In this document: positions 8,143 to 15,499 of the stretch, in pieces
Position numbering within the stretch: the stretch's first letter is position 1
Layout: each line of letters begins with the position of its first letter
NCBI GenBank assembly: GCA_021781415.1
Contig: JAJXWW010000171.1
Coordinates: 1 to 46,535 of the forward strand
Direction: 5' to 3'
DNA from: Planctomycetota bacterium
GTDB taxonomy: Bacteria; Planctomycetota; Planctomycetia; Gemmatales; Gemmataceae
DNA length: 46,535 nt
Notes under the pieces: model-generated
Seen by the model: only the letters and a program-made list of their open reading frames with translations
Databases searched by the model: none
Told to the model about the DNA's origin: nothing
Program-made: the position numbers and the translations under genes

Positions 8143-9246
8143 TCAGAGCCAGTTTACCGGATCGCTCTCGCGCTTGCTCGCCCAGACGTTTATCCGCGGG
8201 AATTGCTTTCCCAGACGCTCGGCTAAATCTTCCACGCCGCAGCGTTCGGTCGCGTAATGTCCGGGGAGAATCAGGGCTAAACCGTGGGCGCGCGCGTGCA
8301 GGTAATCGTGAAAGCGCATCTCGCCGGTCAGAAATACATCGGCTTGCCCTCGGAGAGCATCCGGCATCATCTCGCCTCCCGCGCCGCAAACGATGGCGAC
8401 GTGGCGTATCGCACTTTGCAGATCGCCAATGACCTGAATTGGTCCCGTCCGAAGCGCCGCCTTCACGGCTGCTGCCAGCTCGCCCAGCGCTCGACTCGGT
8501 TCGAGCGTTCCTATCCGCCCTTCGCCGTTCCCCGAAAGAGGAGCGAGGAGTGGATACACATCGAAAGCCGGTTCTTCATAGGAATGCGTTCGTCGAATGG
8601 CTGCGACAACTTCCTCGACGCGATTCGCCGGACAGATCGCTTCCAGACGCCATTCATTTGCTTCCTCGCGCCGTCCTTTCCGCCCCACCGTGGGATTGGC
8701 CGCCTCGGAGCCATGAAAGGAACCGACGCCGGCCAGACGGAAGCTGCACTCGCGGTACTCGCCGATGTTCCCCGCTCCCGCCGCGAACATGGCCTCGGCC
8801 ACACGGTTCAAATCCGATTCGGGAACGAAGACCACGATTTTCATTTGTTTGCGTTCGTCGGCGCGGCGAAGCGGCCTCACGTCCACCAAACCGAGACAAC
8901 GGGCCAGTAGTTCGTTGATGCCGCCGCGCGTATTGTCGAACGCCGTGTGTGGGCTATAAACCGCCACGCCGGCGCGCGCCAAACTCAGCACCATGCGGCC
9001 TTCGGGGGTATCGCCGGTCAAACGCTTGACGCCGCGAAAGAGAATCGGGTGATGCGTCACGATCAGTTGGACGCGCTCTTCAATCGCCTCCACCGCGCTC
9101 TCCGGCGTCACCGTGAGGCAAGTCATGATGCGTTCGACTTCGACATTGCGTTCGCCGAGAAGGAGACCGACATTGTCCCAATCGGCGGCGAGTTCGCGCG
9201 GCGCGAATTGCTCCAGGAATTCCACAACATTTGCGACGGTAGGCAT
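8143..9246 (-). CDS. Nif3-like dinuclear metal centre protein with YqfO-type insert
   Basis: A 367-residue NIF3/DUF34 protein. The N-terminal half (residues 1-130) has the family's WDNVGLLLG start and the metal-binding THHPILF and HTAFDN motifs. Residues about 133-240 form the CutA/PII-like insert found in the longer YqfO-type members (MKIVVFVPESDLNRVAEAMF, TRTHSYEEPAFDVYPL-like end). The C-terminal half closes the metal site with VCGAGGEM, DVFLTGEMRFHD and GHYATE. The family binds two metal ions and forms toroidal hexamers; the reaction is uncertain. The first ~129 codons are duplicated at 10855-11240, on the far side of the HEAT-repeat gene. Confidence 0.92.
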   Translation of the reverse strand: MPTVANVVEFLEQFAPRELAADWDNVGLLLGERNVEVERIMTCLTVTPESAVEAIEERVQLIVTHHPILFRGVKRLTGDTPEGRMVLSLARAGVAVYSPHTAFDNTRGGINELLARCLGLVDVRPLRRADERKQMKIVVFVPESDLNRVAEAMFAAGAGNIGEYRECSFRLAGVGSFHGSEAANPTVGRKGRREEANEWRLEAICPANRVEEVVAAIRRTHSYEEPAFDVYPLLAPLSGNGEGRIGTLEPSRALGELAAAVKAALRTGPIQVIGDLQSAIRHVAIVCGAGGEMMPDALRGQADVFLTGEMRFHDYLHARAHGLALILPGHYATERCGVEDLAERLGKQFPRINVWASKRESDPVNWL

Positions 9247-9390
9247 GATGCATCTCCCTGAAAGTCCTTGGAAGATGACTTAGGCGCAGTGTAGGTGGAA
9301 TACAAGACGAACCGAATGAACACACCCGGTTCGTCGATAGCCTTCACTCTAAAAAGAAATGTAGAGTATAGAAATCGCGTTTTAATCCGC

Positions 9391-10623
9391 CTAATTCTTT
9401 GTGGCGGGTTTGCTTGACTCTGCCGGCGCTCGTTCCTTGAGATTCGCTGCCTTCGGATCGATCTTCTGGAGAGCTTCCAAGGCAACCTCGGAAAGAGTCG
9501 GTCGAGCCTCGGTTCCCCATGAGTTACTGCTAGTGAAACCTGACGGATGGGTGGAAACTCGTTGAATCACGCCCTTATTTTTCACGATTTCTCGCAGAGC
9601 CGGAATCGCCACCCGCGCCTTCTCACCATAACGCCCCAAAGCGCGAAGAACAAGAATGGGCGAACGATAGGACGGTTCCGGATCTTCAAGAAATTTCATC
9701 AGTAAAGGCACGGCGTTCGCGCCGTCCGGGTCCATGCGGATCAAAGTAGCCGTCAGCCATTCATCCCTGTTTTTTGTCTTCACGACCTCCGTAAAGAAGA
9801 CGTCATACTCATTATCCTTGATCCACCGCAAAGTATTCACGAGAAACGGGGTCGCCTCTTTGGCCTCTACACCCGCTTGCCGCAACAACCAGACGGCGAG
9901 TAATTGTTGCGAGCAAATGCAGTAAGATTCTTCCTTCTCCTTGAGAAAGTAATACCGTATGTCATCACTCTCTTTTAACGCTTCCACGAGGAGAGGGATC
10001 GGCAGTTTTGCCTGGTGATCGAAGGCAATCAGAGTAAAGCCCGCACGCACTCGGAGTTGCCGATCCTTCATAGCCGCCTGGGCGAGCGGAATCGTCACCG
10101 AGCCTTTTGGGTCGATTTTTTTTAACGAAAACAGCACGCTGCTCAGTCCGAGGCCGCTGTGGAATAGGGCGGAAGCCGTCTCGGCGACGGGCGGGTTCAA
10201 ATGTTCCAAACTCGATGCGATCGATTCTAGAACCTTCTCGTCTTTGTCTTTCAGGCCGCCGATCAAAGCGGCGATGACGGAGCGATCCTGAACGGCAAGG
10301 GCTGCCAGCGGATCGATGGCCTTTATGCGATAATCCGGATCGCAATCGTGGAATTGCGCCAGCCAAACGCTCGCCGGCTTGCCCTGATAGAGAACCGGCG
10401 CTTTATCGGACGCAAGAGGTGATTGTTTGAAGGCATCCGGCTGTTTGCTCGACTCGTTGGAAGGAATTTCAGACGAGGGAACTGGGGACATCACCGCGAT
10501 GGGCTTTCGAGATTCCGTCTTGTTGCTTGGTAAGATGAAGCGGGGAAGCCAACCGACGCCCACACCGACGAGGGTCGCCGTCAACAACATCAGAGCCACG
10601 AATTGCATTTTGTTTAACGTCAT
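9391..10623 (-). CDS. Membrane-anchored HEAT-repeat protein
   Basis: A 410-residue protein with one N-terminal membrane segment (about residues 8-28, ALMLLTATLVGVGVGWL), a Ser/Pro-rich linker to about residue 75, and then helical HEAT-like repeats to the end. Repeat signatures include AVQDRSVIAALIGGLKDKDEKV, MKFLEDPEPSYR and LRALGRYGEKARVAIPAL. Such domains are protein-protein scaffolds and are common in planctomycetes; no catalytic motif was seen. It lies between the intact nif3-like gene and its duplicated fragment, all on the minus strand. The Lys-rich and lower-GC stretches differ slightly from the neighbouring genes. Confidence 0.8.
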   Translation of the reverse strand: MTLNKMQFVALMLLTATLVGVGVGWLPRFILPSNKTESRKPIAVMSPVPSSEIPSNESSKQPDAFKQSPLASDKAPVLYQGKPASVWLAQFHDCDPDYRIKAIDPLAALAVQDRSVIAALIGGLKDKDEKVLESIASSLEHLNPPVAETASALFHSGLGLSSVLFSLKKIDPKGSVTIPLAQAAMKDRQLRVRAGFTLIAFDHQAKLPIPLLVEALKESDDIRYYFLKEKEESYCICSQQLLAVWLLRQAGVEAKEATPFLVNTLRWIKDNEYDVFFTEVVKTKNRDEWLTATLIRMDPDGANAVPLLMKFLEDPEPSYRSPILVLRALGRYGEKARVAIPALREIVKNKGVIQRVSTHPSGFTSSNSWGTEARPTLSEVALEALQKIDPKAANLKERAPAESSKPATKN

Positions 10624-10854
10624 GTTTCGGGCACTCCTTTTGCCCCGGAGCCCTGCCGGCGTTCGACCGGCGGTTTACAGGACAGCATTGTCGCCGAAAC
10701 GTCCATCCGGCCGCAAGACAGAACGTCGAGATCCGCCGCTTCGATGCGCCGGATGTCCACGGTGCGACTCGCGATCAGTTATTCGCTGATGACGAGCCGA
10801 ACGGAGGGAAAACGAACTCATCTCTCTCCCCTTCGGGGGAGCGGGCTTGGGGCT
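10624..10854. other. Gene-free stretch between HEAT gene and nif3-like fragment
   Basis: This is the upstream region of the minus-strand HEAT-repeat gene. I see no convincing reading frame or RNA. A short hairpin at 10826-10841 (CTCCCC, TTCG, GGGGAG) abuts the breakpoint of the duplicated nif3-like fragment. Confidence 0.5.
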
Positions 10855-11240
10855 GCGCGGCGAAGCGGCCTCACGTCCACCAAACCGAGACAACGGGCCA
10901 GTAGTTCGTTGATGCCGCCGCGCGTATTGTCGAACGCCGTGTGCGGGCTGTAAACCGCCACGCCGGCGCGCGCCAAACTCAGCACCATGCGGCCTTCGGG
11001 CGTATCGTCGTTCAGACTCTTGACGCCGCGAAAGAGAATCGGATGATGCGTCACGATCAGATGGACGCGCCCCTCGATCGCTTCCGCCGCACTCTCCGAC
11101 GTCACCGTGAGGCAAGTCATCATGCGTTCGACTTCGACATTGCGTTCGCCGAGAAGGAGACCGACATTGTCCCAATCGGCGGCTAGCTCGCGCGGCGCGA
11201 ATTGCTCCAGGAATTCCACAACATTTGCGACGGTAGGCAT
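10855..11240 (-). pseudogene. Duplicated 5' fragment of the nif3-like gene
   Basis: This stretch repeats codons 1-129 of the nif3-like gene at 8143-9246, with scattered differences, several of them synonymous. Examples of changes are VTPESAVEAIEERVQL versus VTSESAAEAIEGRVHL. The reading frame stays open, but homology stops abruptly at 10855, next to a small CTCCCC/GGGGAG hairpin (10826-10841), and the frame ends soon after (10818) in unrelated sequence. The C-terminal metal ligands are absent. Weaker similarity continues about 60 bases upstream of the ATG, so the leader was copied too. It is probably non-functional, though a truncated product cannot be excluded. Confidence 0.85.
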
Positions 11241-11365
11241 GATGCATCTCCCAAGGGGTTCTGAGAGATGAATTAGGCGGAGGGAAACGGGAATACAAGG
11301 CGGCGCGAAGCTTACTTCCCAGTACATGGCAATCTTAAGGATTATAAACGATCTTCTCGAGACGG

Positions 11366-11614
11366 CTATTTGGGAAGGGATTGTTCTTCTGTGGGGTCAT
11401 TCTGCGTACTCGGCGCAGTTGATCCGTTGGCCAAGCGAGAGAGGACTTCATCCGGTTTTATCCATATTACTTGTCCGTTTTGCCAGGTCGCGACGGGTTG
11501 GCCCGACAGAGCGTGTTTCAAAACGGCGTCGCGGACGGCTCGAGCGATGGCCTCGTTGATGAGTGCATGGTCCGCTAAAAGCTCGGCAATGGAAGACGGA
11601 GATTGTTCATTCAT
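11366..11614 (-). CDS. Small protein overlapping the zeta-like toxin gene, candidate antitoxin
   Basis: An 82-residue acidic to neutral protein. The first 60 residues are predicted helical (SIAELLADHALINEAIARAV) followed by a short strand region (QVIWIKPDEVL); the last 20 are disordered. Its ATG overlaps the TGA of the frameshifted zeta-like ATPase by four bases, so the two were translationally coupled. Small proteins of this appearance occur beside zeta-like ATPases, which is why I suggest an antitoxin role. That is inference; no DNA-binding motif is evident. Confidence 0.65.
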   Translation of the reverse strand: MNEQSPSSIAELLADHALINEAIARAVRDAVLKHALSGQPVATWQNGQVIWIKPDEVLSRLANGSTAPSTQNDPTEEQSLPK

Positions 11615-12202
11615 GGGAGAACATCCTTTTGCATCTGCTGCCAGACGGCATCCAAGAGTATCGTTACTCGGCCTGTTTCGCCGCCATGAGCGACTAACTG
11701 CGGGAGCCCCACCTGGGTGTTATCGTAAACCTTCCAAGTGCTGACCACCGGACGGAAAAGCTGGAAGAAGTTCCGAACACTGCGATGATAACGCTGTTGG
11801 ATCGTCGCTGCTGGGATATCATGTCCTTCCCTGGCGGACCCGTTCGGCTACCCGAGCAACAGCCAGTTCGGGACTTGCCAACCAAAAGTATACCAAATGA
11901 ACGGTGTAGCCCGCTTCTCGCAACGATCGCAACCAGCGGACATACGATCGGCCCGCCAGTGTGGTTTCAAAAGCGAAATCGGCTCGCTGCTCCGCCAGAG
12001 CGTGCAAGCGTTGCAGCATGATACGTCCCGCTTCTCTCGCCATGCTACCAGGGTCAAATCCGGATAAGCCCTGAGCGATCGCGTCCGCATTGACGAACGT
12101 CACGAGACGGAGGGTCTCGGCCAACAGAGATCGGGCAGCGGTTGTCTTACCCGCTCCGTTAGGACCAGCCAGGACAATCGTCGTGGGAGGGGGCGCAATC
12201 AT
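11611..12202 (-). pseudogene. Zeta-toxin-like ATPase/kinase interrupted by a one-base insertion
   Basis: The intact first part (12202 to about 11826) has a Walker A motif GPNGAGKTT, the zeta-family NADAIAQGLSGFDP segment, and FAFETTLAGRSY. It reaches RVRQG and then stops at a TGA (11819-11821). Removing one base near 11822-11826 restores a frame that continues HDIPAATIQQRYHRSVRNFF and ends with a stop at 11611-11613, giving about 197 residues, the usual length. Zeta-type proteins phosphorylate UDP-N-acetylglucosamine or related sugars; these shorter relatives are poorly studied. The downstream small ORF overlaps the restored stop by four bases. Either the toxin is dead, the sequence has an error, or the frame is recoded. 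Confidence 0.82.
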
Positions 12203-12284
12203 GCCACGTTTTCCTTTGAGCTTCTCTCACTCAACTTTACAAGATCATTGTCACATTCCCATCCGCGAGACTGCGGCGTCGAAT

Positions 12285-12458
12285 CCTCTTAGCTCGACTT
12301 GTGCCCAATTTTGGGCACTCCTGGAAAAAAGCCTTGTTTCGCAGGGATTCTCGCAATTTCGACCTTGCAAGGGTTGTTAAATTATTCGATTCGCAACTAG
12401 CTACAAGGTAAAGAGTTGCGATGCAGATCAAAATTTGGGTACAAGTCGAGCTAAGAGG
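12285..12458. repeat. MITE-like 174-bp element with terminal inverted repeats
   Basis: The left end (12285-12313) and the right end (12429-12458) are inverted copies: 18 bases are exact (CCTCTTAGCTCGACTTGT), then one mismatch and one indel over about 30 bases. The interior is AT-richer than the surroundings and non-coding. A hairpin GTGCCCA/TGGGCAC (12301-12318) overlaps the inner edge of the left arm. No target-site duplication is obvious. It lies in the 375-base gap between the zeta-like module and the beta-hydroxyacid dehydrogenase. The rest of that gap holds only a short fragment (about 12520-12535) of the GTGGGAACGAG repeat family. Confidence 0.65.
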
Positions 12459-12577
12459 CATCTGTTGCAGAACATAGATCGTTCTATGCAGCAGCTGCGA
12501 TGTTGGTAATAGATAGCGCGGAGCGTGGGAACGAGGGTGAATCCGGCTCTCTTCGCCGAGTCGGCACCCAACTTGGG

Positions 12578-13486
12578 CTAGCGTTTGACGTTGGAGAGAT
12601 GCTCCAGAGCCAGCATCAGGGCGTGCGTGCCCTTTTTCTCGTAGCCCTGCGCTTGCACGGCCAAATACAGCTGATTGGCCAATGCCAAGCCCGGCAGCGA
12701 TAGATGCAGACGCTTTGCTTCCTCCAACGCGATACCCATGTCTTTGATGAAATGCTCGACGAAGAAGCCCGGCTCGAAGTTGCGGTCGATGATGCGCGGG
12801 CCGAGATTGTTCAACGACCAACTCGCCGCCGCGCCGCCGCCGACTGACTGCAAGACCGTTTTCAGATCCAACCCCGCCTTGTAGCCGTATAGCAGCGCCT
12901 CGCAGACGCCGATCATATTGCTGGCGATCAGGATTTGATTGACCATTTTCGTATGCTGACCCGCGCCGGCGTTTCCCTGATGCACGATCGTCTTACCCAT
13001 GCACTCCAGCAAGGGATGAATGGCCTGGACGACCTCGGCATCGCCGCCGACCATGATCGATAGGCGTGCCTCCTTCGCCCCCACGTCGCCGCCGGATACC
13101 GGCGCGTCCACGCTGTAGACGCCCTTGGCCTTGGCCGCGTGGTGAATCTCGCGGGCCAACGACGGTTCGCTGGTGGTCATGTCCACCAAGACGTTGCCGG
13201 GCTTGCTGCCGGCCAGCGCGCCGTGCGATCCGAGGAACACCTCGCGCACATCCGCCGGGAAGCCGACGATGGCGAAGACGACATCGGAGCGTTCGGCCAC
13301 GGCCTTGGGCGAGTCGGCCCACGCCGCTCCGGCGTCGAGCAACGGTTTGGCTTTGTCCCGACTGCGCGTGTAAACCGTGGCTGGGCAGCCCTTGGCCATG
13401 AGATGATGGCACATCCATCGACCCATGACGCCGGTACCGAGCCAGCCGATGCGCGTCTTTCCGAGTTCCGCCTTTTTCACCGTCAT
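12578..13486 (-). CDS. NAD(P)-dependent beta-hydroxyacid dehydrogenase (3-hydroxyisobutyrate dehydrogenase family)
   Basis: A 302-residue enzyme. The N-terminal Rossmann motif is [13 protein letters not shown]. The substrate-binding signature [14 protein letters not shown] lies near residue 120, and the catalytic Lys is in [12 protein letters not shown] near residue 177. The helical C-terminal domain is complete ([13 protein letters not shown]). Members oxidise 3-hydroxyisobutyrate, tartronate semialdehyde, 6-phosphogluconate-like or gamma-hydroxybutyrate substrates with NAD(P); residues alone do not settle which. It is a single gene on the minus strand, divergent from the secreted protein and dioxygenase genes across a 356-base promoter region. 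Confidence 0.9.
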   Translation of the reverse strand: MTVKKAELGKTRIGWLGTGVMGRWMCHHLMAKGCPATVYTRSRDKAKPLLDAGAAWADSPKAVAERSDVVFAIVGFPADVREVFLGSHGALAGSKPGNVLVDMTTSEPSLAREIHHAAKAKGVYSVDAPVSGGDVGAKEARLSIMVGGDAEVVQAIHPLLECMGKTIVHQGNAGAGQHTKMVNQILIASNMIGVCEALLYGYKAGLDLKTVLQSVGGGAAASWSLNNLGPRIIDRNFEPGFFVEHFIKDMGIALEEAKRLHLSLPGLALANQLYLAVQAQGYEKKGTHALMLALEHLSNVKR

Positions 13487-13508
13487 GATGTTTTCTCCCG
13501 TTGGTAGA

Positions 13509-13558
13509 TCGGGCTTGGCGGCCCGACAGGGTGATCGCGTCGGGCTGGATGGCCCGAC
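13509..13558. repeat. Pair of short hairpins in the divergent intergenic region
   Basis: Two adjacent small palindromes with the shared arm GTCGGGC/GCCCGAC: 13509-13514 with 13521-13526, and 13539-13545 with 13552-13558. They lie directly upstream of the beta-hydroxyacid dehydrogenase gene. They look like a simple intergenic repeat; no role is evident. Confidence 0.6.
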
Positions 13559-13602
13559 CTAGCGAGGATTGTATGAACGCAACTGTTGGTGATGATCGTA
13601 GT

Positions 13603-13690
13603 CGAGACCGGAGGCGGCGGCAAACGCGCGTTTTCCAAGAAACGAGGTATCCGTCGTCTCTTGGAACTCCGAACCGGTCTCGCGTAAAAT
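13603..13690 (+). promoter_or_regulatory. Sigma70-like promoter embedded in nested inverted repeats
   Basis: TTGGAA (13661-13666) and TAAAAT (13685-13690) are separated by 18 bases and point toward the secreted-protein and dioxygenase genes. The -35 box lies in one arm of an inner inverted repeat (TTCCAAGA at 13633-13640 with TCTTGGAA at 13659-13666). An outer repeat (CGAGACCGG at 13603-13611 with CCGGTCTCG at 13674-13682) ends inside the spacer. The overlap suggests regulation, but this is inferred from layout only. Confidence 0.45.
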
Positions 13691-13842
13691 AAAAAGTGAT
13701 GGACGAGCGATGCTCAATCGCTACCTTTCCCTGTGTCCGCTCCGGCCCGGCGTTAGATCGAGGCGGGGTGATCGTCTTGTTGCCTTGTGGGAGTGTGTCT
13801 TCCCACTCGAGTCCGGATTGTTTTTCAAACACGAGGTCCATC

Positions 13843-14118
13843 ATGTCCAAGCGCGTTCAGTTGACTTTTGTCGCACTGGCTTTCTTCGTCGGCGGTTTAT
13901 TCTTGGCCCCCCATGTGCCGTTCGTTCAAGCCGCCGATAGCAAGGTCAAAGCGCCGACCTGGCTGCACGGTTTCAACGTCAAATCGCGTAAGTTCAGCGA
14001 ATTCGACTTCAACAAGGACACGAAGAAATACGGCATCGAAGTGTACAAAGACGAGGAAAACGGCAATCTGGTCTACATCTCGGAGACCGGCTCCATCGCC
14101 GTTGTACCCGGCAAGTAA
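13843..14118 (+). CDS. Small secreted protein of unknown function
   Basis: A 91-residue protein starting at ATG 13843 with GAGG about eight bases upstream. The signal peptide spans residues 1-31 (core VALAFFVGGLFLA, cleavage near VQAAD). The mature 60 residues are charged and likely beta-rich (FNVKSRKFSEFDFN, KYGIEVYKDEENG, LVYISETGSIAVV). It has no cysteines and no motif I recognise. A longer frame opens at 13696, but the added part overlaps the promoter region and has no ribosome site. It lies upstream of 4-hydroxyphenylpyruvate dioxygenase, separated by 176 bases of heptamer repeats. Confidence 0.78.
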   Translation: MSKRVQLTFVALAFFVGGLFLAPHVPFVQAADSKVKAPTWLHGFNVKSRKFSEFDFNKDTKKYGIEVYKDEENGNLVYISETGSIAVVPGK

Positions 14119-14119
14119 A

Positions 14120-14272
14120 TCGGCTTTCGGCTAACGGTTGTCGGCAACCGGCAATCGGCTATCAGTAGCCTACTCTTGTTTAGGAATCGACCACAGCTCG
14201 TTCCCTTGTTCGCACCGAATCAGTCCGACAGCCGACAGCCGACAGCCGACAGCCGATAGCCGATAGCCGATT
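14120..14272. repeat. Two facing arrays of seven-base repeats before the dioxygenase gene
   Basis: Left block 14120-14168: seven units of period seven related to TCGGCTA (several degenerate). Right block 14224-14272: seven units of GCCGACA changing to GCCGATA. The blocks are in opposite orientation, so they can pair into a long stem around a 55-base loop. The right block ends 11 bases before the ribosome-binding site of the dioxygenase gene. Such tandem units can gain or lose copies by slippage. Confidence 0.8.
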
Positions 14273-14294
14273 GTCGAACCAAGAGGTAGTGAAG

Positions 14295-15401
14295 ATGAGC
14301 CAGTTGGACATTCCCCTCCGCGGCATCGATCACCTGCGCTTTTTCGTCGGCAACGCCCGGCAATCGGCTTACTTTTATCGCAACGCTTTTGGTTTCGATG
14401 TGATCGCCTATGCCGGCCTGGAAACCAAAACGCGCCACGAAGCCGGCTACGTTCTCCGTCAGGGCGACATCACGTTCGTTCTCGCTTCGCCGCTAGGGCC
14501 GGAGCATCCCGATAGTTATCGCATCGTGCAGCACGGCGACGGCGTGCAAGACATTGCCCTGCAAGTGGACGATGTCGCCGCCGCCTATCGGATGGCCATC
14601 GAGCGCGGAGCCGGCGGCGTGCAGCCGCCGACATTGCTCGAAGACGAACACGGCGTTTACGAATACGCCGTCATCCGCGCCTACGGCGACACCACGCACA
14701 GCTTCGTCAATCGCGATCGCTATCGCGGCGTGTTCGCGCCCGGCTATAAACCGCTCGATCCGGATCGCTATAGTCCGCGAACGTTCGAGCCGGTCGGTCT
14801 GCATTCCATCGACCACATCGTCGGCAACGTCGAAGAAGGCAAGATGGACGAGTGGGTCCACTTCTACGAGCGCGTTCTCGGTTTCTCGCAGCTGATTAGT
14901 TTCGACGATAAGGACATTAGCACTGACTACTCGGCATTGATGTCGAAAGTGGTGCAAGGCGGCGGGGGGCGGATCAAGTTCCCGATCAACGAACCGGCCA
15001 AGAGTCGCCGTCGTTCGCAGATCGAAGAATATCTGAACTTTTATCGAGGGCCGGGGGTGCAGCATATCGCCCTGGCCACGGACAACATTATCGAAACCGT
15101 GCGGGCCCTGCGGCACAACGATGTCTCCTTCCTGCGCGTGCCGCGCGCCTACTACGACATGCTGCCGGAACGTATCGGTCTCATCGAGGAAAACATTGCG
15201 GAATTGGCCGATCTGGGCATTCTCGTCGATCGAGACGACGAGGGGTACATGCTGCAAATCTTCACCAAGCCGGTCGAAGATCGACCGACGCTTTTCTTCG
15301 AGATCATCGAACGGCACGGCTCGAAGAGTTTCGGCAAAGGAAACTTCAAGGCCCTCTTCGAGGCCATCGAGCGCGAGCAAGCGCGGCGCGGAACCCTTTA
15401 G
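14295..15401 (+). CDS. hpd: 4-hydroxyphenylpyruvate dioxygenase
   Basis: A 368-residue non-haem iron dioxygenase that converts 4-hydroxyphenylpyruvate to homogentisate in tyrosine catabolism. Two vicinal-oxygen-chelate domains are visible: an N-terminal one opening with GIDHLRFFVGNARQSAYFY and a C-terminal one with HSIDHIVGNV. Predicted iron ligands are His 174 (SIDHI), His 257 (VQHIALATDN) and Glu 336 (LFFEIIER). The substrate-gating end FFEIIERHGSKSFGKGNFKA is typical. I chose ATG 14295 because GAGG lies ten bases upstream; the frame is open back to a TTG at 14271, inside the heptamer array. No homogentisate dioxygenase or hydrolase gene is nearby, so the rest of the pathway must be encoded elsewhere. 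Confidence 0.95.
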   Translation: MSQLDIPLRGIDHLRFFVGNARQSAYFYRNAFGFDVIAYAGLETKTRHEAGYVLRQGDITFVLASPLGPEHPDSYRIVQHGDGVQDIALQVDDVAAAYRMAIERGAGGVQPPTLLEDEHGVYEYAVIRAYGDTTHSFVNRDRYRGVFAPGYKPLDPDRYSPRTFEPVGLHSIDHIVGNVEEGKMDEWVHFYERVLGFSQLISFDDKDISTDYSALMSKVVQGGGGRIKFPINEPAKSRRRSQIEEYLNFYRGPGVQHIALATDNIIETVRALRHNDVSFLRVPRAYYDMLPERIGLIEENIAELADLGILVDRDDEGYMLQIFTKPVEDRPTLFFEIIERHGSKSFGKGNFKALFEAIEREQARRGTL

Positions 15402-15499
15402 TCCGCACCGTAATTCGACATCCCTTTCATGCCGTCGAGGCGACGCTCTCATAAGAAAACTCTTGGAACTTTTCTGTCGGTACAGGAGCGTTTTCGATA

